The position numbers and the translations under genes were made by a program. The notes beneath the pieces were generated by a model. It was not told where the DNA came from. It was given only the letters and a program-made list of their open reading frames with translations, and did not search any database. A DNA stretch of 64,000 bases from Robbsia andropogonis. GTDB taxonomy: Bacteria > Pseudomonadota > Gammaproteobacteria > Burkholderiales > Burkholderiaceae. This document shows positions 25,595-35,108 of the stretch, piece by piece (positions within the stretch are counted from its first letter, which is position 1; each line of letters opens with the position of its first letter). The stretch spans positions 124,001 to 188,000 of the forward strand of contig NZ_LAQU01000008.1 of the NCBI RefSeq assembly GCF_000970345.1, read 5' to 3'.

Positions 25595-27886
25595 TTACTG
25601 CACCGTGGCACGCAACGTCTTCGCTGCAGCCACCATGTTTCTCAGTGCCGGAATGACTTCCGCCCACTGACGTGTTTTCAGGCCGCAGTCTGGATTGATC
25701 CACAATCGCTGCGCGGGAATACGCGTTGCCGCCTTCTGCATCAACGCGACGATATGCGCCTCGGTAGGGATATTGGGGGAGTGAATGTCATACACACCAG
25801 GCCCGATTTCATTCGGATACTGGTAATGATCGAACGCATCCAATAATTCCATGTCCGAGCGTGATGTCTCGATGGTGATGACATCCGCATCCATGTCGGC
25901 GATCGATGCGATGATGTCGTTGAACTCTGAATAGCACATATGCGTATGAATCTGCGTTTCGTCGTTGACACCATTTGCCGCGATGCGAAACGCCTCAACG
26001 GCCCATCGCAGATAGTGATCCCATTGCGAACGGCGTAATGGGAGACCTTCCCGCAACGCCGCTTCGTCGATTTGAATGATCCGTACACCTGCTTTCTCAA
26101 GATCACGGACTTCATCGCGAATCGCCAGCGCCAGCTGGTAACACGACACCGAACGCGGTTGGTCATCGCGAACAAAAGACCAATTCAATATGGTCACTGG
26201 GCCCGTCAACATGCCTTTCATCGGCCGTGACGTCAGTGATTGTGCGTATCGTATCCACTCCACGGTCATCGGCTTCGGCCGGCTGATGTCTCCGAACAGA
26301 ATAGGGGGTTTCACACAACGTGAGCCGTAGGATTGTACCCAGCCGAACTGACTGAACGCATAACCGTCCAACTGCTCACCGAAATATTCGACCATGTCGT
26401 TGCGCTCTGCTTCACCGTGCACGAGCACGTCCAGGCCCAATGCTTCCTGCTCGCGCACACTGCGCGCGATCTCGGCACGCATTGCATCACGATAGCGCGT
26501 CTCGTCGAGTGCGCCGCGCTTGTATTCGCTGCGTGCCTGCCGGATCTCCGGCGTCTGGGGAAATGAACCAATCGTCGTCGTGGGAAACGGTGGCAGTTGC
26601 AGCAACGCGGATTGTCTCGCTGCGCGGGCGGGATAAGGGCTTTTCCGCTGGCCCAGCGTGACATCAATATCGGCGATTGCCGCCTTGACCACGGGATTGT
26701 TGACGCGCGGCGAGTGGCGCCGCCGCGCCATGGCGTCGGCATTTTCAGCGAGCGCCTCGGCCACCTTATCCCGTCCCTCCTTCAACGCGATCGCTAAAAT
26801 GTTCAATTCATCGAGCTTCTGCAGCGCAAACGCCAACCACGCCTTGATGTCCGGCTCGAGCGCCACTTCACTGTCGAGGTCGACAGGCACATGCAACAAA
26901 GAACAAGACGGCGCCAACCACAACGCCGCGCCACGTTGTCGCGCCAATGGCTCGAGCCATGCCAGCGCGGCTTCCAGGTCGGTCTTCCAGATATTTCGAC
27001 CGTTTATCACGCCGACGGACAGCACGCGGGGTGCCGACATTTTTTGAGATAGTATCGGCACCTCTTCGGCGGCATTGATGGCGTCGATATGAATCCCGTC
27101 GACAGGTAGTCCCGCGGCAAGGTCGAGATTGTCTTGCAACGGGCCAAAGTACGTCGCGAGAAGCAGCTTGACGCTTGATGTCTGCAGCACATCGTAGGCC
27201 CTGATGTAAGCGCGTTGCCATTGCGGGTCGAGATCCATGACCAATGCCGGCTCGTCGATCTGTACCCACTCAACGCCTTCCCGGGCAAGGGTATCCAGCA
27301 AGGCCGAATAGATCGGCAAAAGCCGCGCCAGCAGGGCCAGCTTATCCGAATCGTCCTTCGCTTTTCCGAGCCATAGATAGGTAAGTGGTCCAATGATGAC
27401 CGGCTTGCTTTTTCGCCCTTGCGCACGCGCTTCGGCAAGCTGCGTGACCAGTCGCGACGCATCCAGTTCAAATGTCGTGTGCCGATGGAATTCCGGAACA
27501 ATGAAGTGATAATTGGTATCAAACCATTTTGTCATTTCCCCGGCGGCAACCCCATCGCATGCGAGATGTGCGTCGACGCTTTGCGCGGAACGCCCCCGAG
27601 CCACGCGAAAATAGTTGTCGAGCGCATCGCCATGGAAGTGCCGCACCCGGCCCGGCAAGTTACCCAGCGTAAAACTCATGTCCAAGACTTGATCGTAGAA
27701 CGCGAAATCGCCCACCGGCAAAAGATCGAGTCGCTCCTGGTCTTTCCAGTGGCGCTCACGCAACCGAGCGCCTAATGCCAGCAAATCATCGCGCGACGAC
27801 GTGCCCGCCCAATAACGTTCGAGTCCGAACTTGAGTTCACGTTTTGCACCGATACGAGGGAATCCGAGATTGTGAGTCATCACCAT
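25595..27886 (-). CDS. metE: Cobalamin-independent methionine synthase
   Basis: 5-methyltetrahydropteroyltriglutamate-homocysteine methyltransferase, the last step of methionine synthesis without B12. The 763-residue length is standard. The N-terminal barrel begins [20 protein letters not shown]; the C-terminal barrel carries the zinc ligands in [11 protein letters not shown] (His and Cys) and NPDCGLKTR (Cys), with [16 protein letters not shown] at its start. The ATG at 27886 has AGGA about 11 bases upstream; an ATG two codons later is an alternative. It is transcribed away from a LysR-family gene of the MetR type, the classic activator arrangement, with homocysteine as coactivator in enterics. 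Confidence 0.97.
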   Translation of the reverse strand: MVMTHNLGFPRIGAKRELKFGLERYWAGTSSRDDLLALGARLRERHWKDQERLDLLPVGDFAFYDQVLDMSFTLGNLPGRVRHFHGDALDNYFRVARGRSAQSVDAHLACDGVAAGEMTKWFDTNYHFIVPEFHRHTTFELDASRLVTQLAEARAQGRKSKPVIIGPLTYLWLGKAKDDSDKLALLARLLPIYSALLDTLAREGVEWVQIDEPALVMDLDPQWQRAYIRAYDVLQTSSVKLLLATYFGPLQDNLDLAAGLPVDGIHIDAINAAEEVPILSQKMSAPRVLSVGVINGRNIWKTDLEAALAWLEPLARQRGAALWLAPSCSLLHVPVDLDSEVALEPDIKAWLAFALQKLDELNILAIALKEGRDKVAEALAENADAMARRRHSPRVNNPVVKAAIADIDVTLGQRKSPYPARAARQSALLQLPPFPTTTIGSFPQTPEIRQARSEYKRGALDETRYRDAMRAEIARSVREQEALGLDVLVHGEAERNDMVEYFGEQLDGYAFSQFGWVQSYGSRCVKPPILFGDISRPKPMTVEWIRYAQSLTSRPMKGMLTGPVTILNWSFVRDDQPRSVSCYQLALAIRDEVRDLEKAGVRIIQIDEAALREGLPLRRSQWDHYLRWAVEAFRIAANGVNDETQIHTHMCYSEFNDIIASIADMDADVITIETSRSDMELLDAFDHYQYPNEIGPGVYDIHSPNIPTEAHIVALMQKAATRIPAQRLWINPDCGLKTRQWAEVIPALRNMVAAAKTLRATVQ

Positions 27887-27954
27887 GACACTGGCATCCT
27901 GAAAGAGGTAGAGGAGTCGCTGATTTCGCGCTGAAGATGATGATAGGGATTTGC

Positions 27955-28008
27955 ATCGATGAAATATAATGGCATTATTTCATTCATTCATTAATAATTT
28001 TCATCGAT
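27955..28008. promoter_or_regulatory. metE-metR control region with 10-bp inverted repeat
   Basis: ATCGATGAAA (27955-27964) and TTTCATCGAT (27999-28008) are a perfect inverted repeat 34 bases apart. Inside, TGAAATATAAT and ATTATTTCA form a second near-palindrome (27960-27982), and TGAA-AATTA-TTAA on the minus strand differs at one base from the MetR consensus TGAA-N5-TTCA. The region lies between the divergent metE and metR starts, where MetR is expected to bind. Confidence 0.55.
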
Positions 28009-28012
28009 AGGG

Positions 28013-28933
28013 ATGCACACGGCCATGCTGGATCGATTTCATCTCGTCATCATTCGGGAGGTCGAACGTCAGGGCTCGCTGACCGCCGCCGCCAGCGTCT
28101 TGCATTTGACCCAGTCGGCACTGAGTCATACAGTCAAGAAGATCGAACAGCAACTTGGCACGCCGATCTGGGATAGAGAAGGGAGAAGCTTGCGACTGAC
28201 ACAAGCGGGGCAGTACCTATTGGCACTCGCTGAACGTTTGTTGCCGCAATTCGAGCACGCGGAAATACGCATGCGGCAGTTCGCTAAAGGCGAGCGTGGG
28301 ACATTACGGATTGGCATGGAATGCCACCCTTGCTACCAATGGCTGTTGAACATCGTGTCGCCATACCTGACGCGTTGGCCTGACGTGGATGTCGACGTGA
28401 AACAGCGCTTCCAGTTCGGCGGCATCGGCGCCTTGCTTGGCTATGACATCGATATGCTCGTCACGCCGGATCCTTTGATCCGACCCGGGCTGCGCTTCGA
28501 ACCCGTTTTCGATTACGAGCAGGTGTTGGTCGTTGCCGATACGCACCGGCTTGCAGGGGTCGATCATATCGAGCCAGAGGCATTGCGCGACGAGACGCTG
28601 ATTACCTATCCGGTTGAAACGGACCGCCTCGACATCTATAACCAGTTCCTGAGGCCGGCCGGCATCACGCCGCATCGTCACAAGACCATCGAAACGACGG
28701 ATATTCAATTGCAAATGGTCGCAAACGGCCGTGGCGTGGCGGCATTACCGCGCTGGCTTGCCGAAGAATACGCGGACAGAATGGCCGTGACCGCGGTCAA
28801 GCTGGGCGAGCATGGCATCGCCAAGCAGATATTTCTGGGAATGCGGGAAGCAGACGCATCGATCGACTATCTTGCATCGTTCGTTGCATTCGCGCGAGCG
28901 GCCGATACCCGGAATGCCAGGGTGCGCGCCTAG
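28013..28933 (+). CDS. metR: LysR-family regulator, MetR type
   Basis: 306-residue LysR-type transcription factor. The N-terminal winged helix-turn-helix is clear (VIREVERQGSLTAAASVLHLTQSALSHTVKKIEQQLG, residues ~12-47, quoted in part: TAAASVLHLTQSALSH). The rest is the two-lobed effector domain (GMECHPCYQWLLNIV; WPDVDVDVKQRFQFGG; DMLVTPDPL), which resembles MetR proteins that sense homocysteine. It is divergent from metE with 126 bases between, so it very likely activates metE and represses itself. The start at 28013 lies immediately after the inverted repeat; the ATG at 28025 (MLDRFHL) is a possible alternative that better matches MetR N-termini. Confidence 0.92.
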   Translation: MHTAMLDRFHLVIIREVERQGSLTAAASVLHLTQSALSHTVKKIEQQLGTPIWDREGRSLRLTQAGQYLLALAERLLPQFEHAEIRMRQFAKGERGTLRIGMECHPCYQWLLNIVSPYLTRWPDVDVDVKQRFQFGGIGALLGYDIDMLVTPDPLIRPGLRFEPVFDYEQVLVVADTHRLAGVDHIEPEALRDETLITYPVETDRLDIYNQFLRPAGITPHRHKTIETTDIQLQMVANGRGVAALPRWLAEEYADRMAVTAVKLGEHGIAKQIFLGMREADASIDYLASFVAFARAADTRNARVRA

Positions 28934-29064
28934 TGATGACGAATCGATCGACATTCGGCCCCGACACGCCCGTTGAACGGAAGCGGCAACGGCGCACGGG
29001 CGCATGACGCTGCTATGAAGTCGACGGGACAGTCGTCGGCATCAAGCGTGCTCCGCTTTTTATC

Positions 29065-31263
29065 TCAGAAATCGACCTGCGCCGACAGGAACAGCGTACG
29101 GGGTGCGGCCGTCGTCAGATAGGTCCCTTGTTGCAGCCAATAGCGACTACCAAACAGATTTTCGATATTGCCGCGGAACACGACCTTCTTTCGCGCGATC
29201 TGTGTGCGATAGCGGGCACCCATGTCATAACGAGTCCAGGCAGGAATGCGGAATTCGGCCGCACCGTTATAGTACTGCGCGCCGTTGTGGATAATCCGTG
29301 CATTGACGCTCAAGCCCTGTACCCACGGCAGGTCATAATCCGCACCGAAATTGAATGTGAACGACGGGACATTCGTGGCGTGGTCGCCATACGCGCTGCC
29401 ATCGGTGACATCCTTGAGCTTGGCATCATAGAACGTGGCGCTCGCCATCAGCCGCAGGTTGCGGAATGCTTGGCCATATGCGGACAATTCCAAGCCGCGC
29501 ACCTGCTTCTTGCCTTCCTGGCCATAGACATTGGTAACCGCGTTGGTGGTGTAATTCGGCTGTGCTATCTGGAAGATTGACACAGTCGTCATGACACGCC
29601 CCCAGTCGGCCTTGACACCCGCCTCATACTGGTTCGACTTGTACGGTGCAAACGCCTGGTTCGCATTCGCCGCATAGGCCGGTGCGCTACCGCCGTCCGT
29701 CAATCCCGATGTGAAGTTGCCATATACGGAGACATATGACAGCGGCTTGAAGACGATGCCGGCCAATGGCGAGATGGCCTCCTTCGTGTAGCTGGCGGTT
29801 TGTGCCCCCGACGTAGTGTCATACGTATCGGAACCGATCGTTTGATGTCGGAAGCCGCCCGTGATCAAAAGCCGATCATTCCAGAGGGAGATCGTATCGA
29901 CCAGTTGCTCGCTGAACAAACGGGTATGACTGTTGCGCTGCGGCTCATCGCGAGCAACGGTCATCGCCGGGAGTGGCGACGGATTGTAGATGCTCGACGC
30001 GGCGCTGGTGGCGGACAAGGCATAAAAATACCCCTGCTCTTCATTGAGCGATGTCACCCCGGCGACCAATGTATGCTTCACGCCAAAGGTATCGAAGTGG
30101 AAGCGTGCGCCCACATCGACGGTGCGCGTACGGTTGTATTCGTCGTAGTAGCCGTTGTAGACAGAGAAATTACCGTCGTTGTGCACGCCAGGCGTGTACG
30201 GAAAGTTCTGGTCCGACGTGCCGTAGTGCTCACCGACAGCGCCATACAGCGTGACATATTGATTGATGTCGTATTCGGCACGCGTCATGACCGCCGTATC
30301 GCGCAATTTCAGCTTATTCCCCGGATACAGGTTGCTGTAGGCGGACGGCGACGTTGGCAACGCCGTCGCGAGACCAAAGCCGATCTGTGACCGATACTGA
30401 TCGGTGTTTTCCGAGCTGTTATACGCATCGAGCCACCATCGTAGTTTCCGGCCGCGATAATCCAACGCAACAGAACCATCACCTTGGCTTTGATTGCCAT
30501 GCGCGATACCGGTCTGCCCATCCTTGTACGCGCCGTTGACCCGGATGCCCCATTGATCCTGATCGCCAAAACGGCGCCCCACGTCCACCTCGGTGCCAAA
30601 CTGCCCCTTTGATTGATAGAGTGCGGTGACACGCGTCAACGGCACGTCGTCGGCGCGCTTGGTTACGATATTGATCGCGCCCCCCACGCTGCCGGACGGA
30701 CCCATCCCATACATCAGCGAACCCGGCCCCTGCAACACTTCGATACGATCCAGCAGGTTTACCGGCATGCGCGCAGTGGACACCATGCCATATAAGCCAT
30801 TCAATGCCACATCGTTCGCGGAGACATCGAATCCCCGAATCTGGAAGGCATCGCCAAAACCTCCGCTGCTTTGCTCGGTACGCACCGACGCGTTATTGAT
30901 CACCACATCACCGATCGTGCGGGCCTGCGTGTCCTGAATAAACTGCTCCGTGTAGTTGGCCACGCTGAACGGCTGGTTGATGACCTTTGCCCTACCCAAT
31001 ATGCCGATGCTGCCACCGCTGGCGAGCTGGCCGCCCGCATACGCCGGTGGCTGTGCGCCCGGTTCCACGCTCGCTTTTACGGATACCGCCGGCAAGGCCG
31101 AGTCCACCGTCGATGACGTTGTATTCTGCGATACCGTAGCCTGCGCATGCGCAATTGCCGGAACCGTCGCGGCACTGAGCGCCCCAATCAAGAAGCGGCC
31201 GATGGCCCGTGGAATTGCGGTGCGCTGCACGCGCATCCCCGAGTGCGTGATCCGGTTAGACAT
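29065..31263 (-). CDS. TonB-dependent siderophore receptor (FhuA/FpvA type)
   Basis: 732-residue outer-membrane receptor with a clear signal peptide (cleavage after AHA, near residue 41). A TonB box-like LPAVSVKASVE is followed by the plug (QPFSVANYTEQFIQDTQART; FDVSANDVALNGLYG; EVLQGPGSLMYGMGPSGSV) and a barrel ending in FLSAQVDF with the required terminal Phe. The plug wording is typical of ferrichrome- or pyoverdine-type receptors. It stands alone, with no neighbouring siderophore synthesis or inner-membrane transporter, so it may import a xenosiderophore. The AT-rich upstream region (31264-31360) holds Fur-like ATTCTTATTCCGATAA blocks. Confidence 0.92.
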   Translation of the reverse strand: MSNRITHSGMRVQRTAIPRAIGRFLIGALSAATVPAIAHAQATVSQNTTSSTVDSALPAVSVKASVEPGAQPPAYAGGQLASGGSIGILGRAKVINQPFSVANYTEQFIQDTQARTIGDVVINNASVRTEQSSGGFGDAFQIRGFDVSANDVALNGLYGMVSTARMPVNLLDRIEVLQGPGSLMYGMGPSGSVGGAINIVTKRADDVPLTRVTALYQSKGQFGTEVDVGRRFGDQDQWGIRVNGAYKDGQTGIAHGNQSQGDGSVALDYRGRKLRWWLDAYNSSENTDQYRSQIGFGLATALPTSPSAYSNLYPGNKLKLRDTAVMTRAEYDINQYVTLYGAVGEHYGTSDQNFPYTPGVHNDGNFSVYNGYYDEYNRTRTVDVGARFHFDTFGVKHTLVAGVTSLNEEQGYFYALSATSAASSIYNPSPLPAMTVARDEPQRNSHTRLFSEQLVDTISLWNDRLLITGGFRHQTIGSDTYDTTSGAQTASYTKEAISPLAGIVFKPLSYVSVYGNFTSGLTDGGSAPAYAANANQAFAPYKSNQYEAGVKADWGRVMTTVSIFQIAQPNYTTNAVTNVYGQEGKKQVRGLELSAYGQAFRNLRLMASATFYDAKLKDVTDGSAYGDHATNVPSFTFNFGADYDLPWVQGLSVNARIIHNGAQYYNGAAEFRIPAWTRYDMGARYRTQIARKKVVFRGNIENLFGSRYWLQQGTYLTTAAPRTLFLSAQVDF

Positions 31264-31847
31264 ATCGATCGGTTAATGATTACAGGTGTTATCGGAATAA
31301 GAATCGTTCGCGATTGTAACGACGATATTTTAAGATTCCAATAGAAATCTTACGAATCGGATAAGAATTGTTGTGTTAACGAATCGGAAAAACCCATGGT
31401 GAACACGCGCGGCAGAAGGCCGCGTTTTTCATCGCCACGCAAGTAACTGCGTCAATCGCGGGGTCCATGAGCTAGCGTGGAGACCGTCACCGCGCTGAAA
31501 TACGGTTGACGACATGCGCTGGATACATGTGACGTGGTCGAGGGCGCGAATCACCCATACCACTTTAGCGGCTTCGTGAGTCCAAGCCTGGACCGCTAAC
31601 AATCGGACACCGTGTGCGATTTTTGACTAATTTTCTTAAAATACACAAAATTCGATGCTTTTCGGCCGGAATCAGCCTGAAAATAAGGAATTCGCCGACA
31701 AAAGCCGTTTCATGACCTGTCACGCGACACTGCGTTCAATCGGTGTTTCGGGTCCGGGCACGCAATATCTGACGCGCACATACATGCGTTTGCCATACGC
31801 CGAGCTGAAAATCGTAGAATCAATACCGCTATTTTGGGAGAGCAGGA
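31264..31847. other. Intergenic region with Fur-like sites and an orphan terminator
   Basis: 584 bases between the divergent TonB receptor and ppk2. Near the receptor it is AT-rich with NAT-type repeats on the minus strand (GATTCTTATTCCGATAA) and a 7-bp inverted repeat TAAGATT/AATCTTA at 31331-31352. A hairpin followed by T's on the plus strand sits at 31408-31429. From 31430 to 31847 nothing beyond a likely ppk2 promoter was recognised; the frame at 31655-31855 is not convincing coding. Confidence 0.5.
31408..31429 (+). terminator. Rho-independent terminator with no gene upstream
   Basis: CGCGGC (31408-31413), loop AGAAG, GCCGCG (31419-31424), then TTTTT. It points along the plus strand, where no coding gene precedes it, since the TonB receptor leaves in the opposite direction. 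It could end a small RNA. Confidence 0.6.
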
Positions 31848-32771
31848 ATGAGTGATCGGTCCAGCGAAGAATCCGACTATTTTCGCGAACGGCTCAATCG
31901 CTTTCACGAGGAAATGATCGACGCCTACGATGAAGAGCTCGAAATGGAGATCGACGATCGCATTCTCGAGGGGGACGCGCAACTCGATCTTGAAGCGCGG
32001 AATGCGCGGAAAAGCTATTTCCGCGAACTGTATCGCCTGCAGGGTGAACTCGTGAAACTGCAGGATTGGATCGTGGCCACCGGGCATCGTCTGGTCGTGA
32101 TTTTCGAGGGCCGCGATGCGGCAGGCAAAGGTGGTGCGATCAAGCGCATTACCCAGCGACTCAATCCACGCGTCTGTCGCGTTGCCGCGCTTCCTGCGCC
32201 GAACAATCGCGAAAGAACGCAGTGGTACTTCCAGCGATACGCGACGCACTTGCCGGCCGGTGGTGAAATGGTGCTGTTCGATCGAAGCTGGTACAACCGC
32301 GCGGGCGTAGAGCGTGTAATGGGTTTTTGCACGGACGACGAGTACGAAGAATTCTTCCGGTCGGTCCCTGAATTCGAGAAAATGCTGGTGCGCAGCGGCA
32401 TCCAGATTGTCAAGTATTGGTTCTCGATTACCGATGAGGAACAAGAGGTACGCTTCCAGACACGTATTCACGACCCGTTAAAGCAATGGAAGCTGAGTCC
32501 CATGGATCTGGAAAGCCGGCGCCGATGGGAGGCTTATACGCAGGCAAAGGAAGTCATGCTGCAGCGTTCGCATATCCCGGAAGCGCCTTGGTGGGTTGTG
32601 CAAGCGGTGGACAAGAAGCGCGCACGCTTGAACTGCATTCAACATTTGCTGACGCAGGTCCCCTACCACGGCGTTGCGCACCCTACGATCGCGTTGCCCC
32701 CGCGCGAACACCATGACGACTATATCCGCCAGCCGGTTCCCGCGTCGATGATCGTGCCGGAAGTGTATTGA
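31848..32771 (+). CDS. ppk2: Polyphosphate kinase 2
   Basis: PPK2-family kinase that moves phosphate between inorganic polyphosphate and nucleotides (GTP/GDP or ATP/ADP). 307 residues, a single PPK2 domain. Walker A is GRDAAGKGG at residues 88-96. Walker B and lid elements follow in MVLFDRSWYNRAGVERVMGF (about 140-160), and the conserved EAPWWVVQAVDKKRARLN is near the end. The acidic helical N-terminus (residues 1-50) is typical of one-domain class I enzymes. GGAGAG lies just upstream of the ATG. It stands alone and converges with xseB. The class, and hence preference for GDP or ADP, is not settled from sequence. Confidence 0.93.
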   Translation: MSDRSSEESDYFRERLNRFHEEMIDAYDEELEMEIDDRILEGDAQLDLEARNARKSYFRELYRLQGELVKLQDWIVATGHRLVVIFEGRDAAGKGGAIKRITQRLNPRVCRVAALPAPNNRERTQWYFQRYATHLPAGGEMVLFDRSWYNRAGVERVMGFCTDDEYEEFFRSVPEFEKMLVRSGIQIVKYWFSITDEEQEVRFQTRIHDPLKQWKLSPMDLESRRRWEAYTQAKEVMLQRSHIPEAPWWVVQAVDKKRARLNCIQHLLTQVPYHGVAHPTIALPPREHHDDYIRQPVPASMIVPEVY

Positions 32772-32843
32772 CCGCAAGCCGCGCCAGGCAGCAAGCTTTT
32801 TCAGCATCGCCCTGGCGCGCAGCGACGCTGGCGTTCGATGTTT

Positions 32844-33107
32844 TCAGAAGGGCACGTCGTCGTCACGCTCGTCCGCGGATGCCGCCACCGGGGTCATTTC
32901 TGCGCTTTCCTCGTAGGCCCCCTCGCGAAGCGCCTGTTCCAACGCCGCCTCCACGGCATCGATCCGAGCCTTGCAGACCTTATACGCTTCCACCGACTCG
33001 TTCACGATCGACAGCAAATCGTCAATGTTGGGCTCCTGCTGAGTACGCAACGCATCAGCGTGCTTTTTGAGGATGCCATAGGCGCTCTTGAAAGTTTGCT
33101 CAGCCAT
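32844..33107 (-). CDS. xseB: Exodeoxyribonuclease VII small-subunit-like protein
   Basis: 87-residue protein that fits the XseB small subunit of exonuclease VII: FKSAYGILKKHADALRTQQE, followed by the helical region NIDDLLSIVNESVEAYKVCK and RIDAVEAALEQAL, then an acidic tail ending DDDVPF. The core is the usual pair of long helices that wrap the XseA coiled coil. The start at 33107 (MAEQTF) is preferred over the upstream extension to 33140 because AGGA lies 5-6 bases before it. It overlaps the end of xseA by 8 bases, so the two subunits are translationally coupled and should be made together. Confidence 0.82.
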   Translation of the reverse strand: MAEQTFKSAYGILKKHADALRTQQEPNIDDLLSIVNESVEAYKVCKARIDAVEAALEQALREGAYEESAEMTPVAASADERDDDVPF

Positions 33108-34851
33108 TTTTTCCTGCTTTCCTGATGATATGCACGGCAATACGGCCGTCGCGGAATTCTATTTCGAGATCATTTTTGATCGCCGCTTGCGCCGCTGACG
33201 TCACGGTTGCATCCGCGTTGTCGCGCACGATTGCGAAACCACGCTGCAGCGTCCGGTTTGGCCCCATTCCCACGACCGACTGAAAGTGCGATGCCACGTC
33301 CGTTTTTGCTTGTATGACGGTGCGCCGCGCCGCGCGTCCGATATCCTGCATGCTCGACTGGAGCGCTTCACGTCGCCGCCGCGTTGCCGCGCCAGTGACA
33401 TCACAAACCGCCTCATATTGCGAACGCGCTTGTTCATGCGATCGGGCCACGGTCTTCGTTGCATTCACGGTGATATCCACAAACATCGTGGGCACCTGCT
33501 GCTTGGCGTGAGCCACCAGCGTGCGGGCGCGATCAGCCACTGCGTTAATTAATTGCCGATCGGCGAACTTTGCCGCTTGAACCGTCTTGCCGGCTTGCCA
33601 TCGCACTTCACTCAAGACGGCCGATGTGGCTTGCCGCGCCGCGGCGATCTGCCGATCCGCACCCGCCCGCGTTGCCGTGAACTGGCGCTCGACAACGGCG
33701 TCCGCCGCCCGGGTGGCACTCATGGCGCGATCGACGACAAGCTGAAAATGATAATGCACTTCCGCAACCCGCTGCCGGACGGTCTGCTCGATGCCGGCGG
33801 CGACTTTACTAGGCGTGTCGTACGCATGATTGGCCACTTCGTCGAGGATCGTACTGTCACGCTCATGTCCCAGGCCGGTCAACACAGGAATCGACAACGT
33901 GCAAACCGTTTGCGCCAGTTCATAATCGTTGAGCCAGGCGAGATCATTTACCGCGCCACCACCACGGATAATCACTACCGCATCGGGGGGCGACACGTTT
34001 GCGTCATGCCATGTCGCCAAACCGTCCAACAGCGCCTTACGTATCTGCTGTGCCGCCCCTTCCCCCTGAAATCGGCTATGGACATAAACAAAGCGGCAGA
34101 CCGCATGGCTTTCCAGACGTTTTGCCTCGGCCTGGAAGTCGCCTAGACCGGCGGCAGACTCTGGTGCAACGACCAGAACCGCGTTAAAGTCCCACACACC
34201 GGGCAACGCGCGGTTTGCTTCGTAAATGCCCTCCTTCTGCAAGCGCGCGCGAATTTCCCGTTTTCGTGCTTCGAGGTCGCCCAATGTATATTCGGGGTCG
34301 ATTGCGTCGACTTCGATACTGAAGCCAAATTCAGGCTTGAAGACCGGCCTGCCGCGAACCAGGAGTTTGATGCCCGGTGCGAGCGTCGCGCCGGTAACCC
34401 GCTCGAATTCCGGCAGGATCGCCCGTGCAACGCTCGCCCAGATCATGCCGCGTGCGCGCGCAAGGACCCGGCCTTCCGATGTACGCTCCGAGAGGTCGAG
34501 GTACACATGTCCGCCACGACTGCTGACCTCGATGACTTCAACCATGGTCCACACCGGCGCTTTATAGGCATTGGCAACGAGTTGGGAGACGCCAGCCAGG
34601 AGTTGCGAAAGCCGAATGCCCTTCTCCGGCACGGCGAGATCACGCGAGGCGGACTCATCTCCAGGCAGGGTATCCAAAGCCGCGTCGACAAGGTCGCCCG
34701 CAGCGGCTGACGACGCGGGTAACCAAGCCTGGAAGGGCGCGAGTGCCGTGCCGTCCGGGACGTACCATTTCTTGGCACTCCCATCCCAGCGGGCGCCAAG
34801 CGCTTTCGCGGCGTCTTTTTCCCGGAACGGTACCTCGAGATATTGGCTCAT
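33100..34851 (-). CDS. xseA: Exodeoxyribonuclease VII large subunit with N-terminal DUF5710-like domain
   Basis: 583-residue large subunit of exonuclease VII, which degrades single-stranded DNA from both ends. The OB-fold domain is at about residues 75-180 (TMVEVIEVSSRGGHVYLDLS), the catalytic domain at about 180-370 (PDAVVIIRGGGAVNDLAWLN; GLGHERDSTILDEVANHAYD; TPSKVA) and a long coiled coil follows. E. coli XseA is 456 aa. The extra N-terminus (residues 1-50, EVPFREKDAAKALGARWDG and KKWYVPDGTALAPFQAWLP) is a DUF5710-type module, also found in mobile-element topoisomerases and primases. The start at 34851 (MSQYLEVP) fits the module's first residues; the frame opens 33 bases earlier. Confidence 0.9.
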   Translation of the reverse strand: MSQYLEVPFREKDAAKALGARWDGSAKKWYVPDGTALAPFQAWLPASSAAAGDLVDAALDTLPGDESASRDLAVPEKGIRLSQLLAGVSQLVANAYKAPVWTMVEVIEVSSRGGHVYLDLSERTSEGRVLARARGMIWASVARAILPEFERVTGATLAPGIKLLVRGRPVFKPEFGFSIEVDAIDPEYTLGDLEARKREIRARLQKEGIYEANRALPGVWDFNAVLVVAPESAAGLGDFQAEAKRLESHAVCRFVYVHSRFQGEGAAQQIRKALLDGLATWHDANVSPPDAVVIIRGGGAVNDLAWLNDYELAQTVCTLSIPVLTGLGHERDSTILDEVANHAYDTPSKVAAGIEQTVRQRVAEVHYHFQLVVDRAMSATRAADAVVERQFTATRAGADRQIAAARQATSAVLSEVRWQAGKTVQAAKFADRQLINAVADRARTLVAHAKQQVPTMFVDITVNATKTVARSHEQARSQYEAVCDVTGAATRRRREALQSSMQDIGRAARRTVIQAKTDVASHFQSVVGMGPNRTLQRGFAIVRDNADATVTSAAQAAIKNDLEIEFRDGRIAVHIIRKAGKNG

Positions 34852-35108
34852 TTTCCAGTGATGGTCGGGAGATCCACCGCGCATGCGACTGGAGCACCCG
34901 AAATTTCGTCGAAATCAAGACGCAAACGCGATCATCGCCCGATTGCGATGATCGCTCCGAGTTTACCACCGCGATGGCGGTTCCATTTCGAAGCGATCGG
35001 CAGGTTCGACTATTCAGCCTAGCCAACAGGGGGCGCCGTGCACTTTCCCGCCCCACTCGGCCGACCTTTGTAAAATAGCCGGATCACCATACCGCGACGG
35101 GTGCACCG

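Noticed and set aside
32781-32818. Inverted repeat GCGCCAGG/CCTGGCGC between ppk2 and xseB
   Set aside because: The 22-base loop and lack of a T-run make it a poor terminator; left out of the features.
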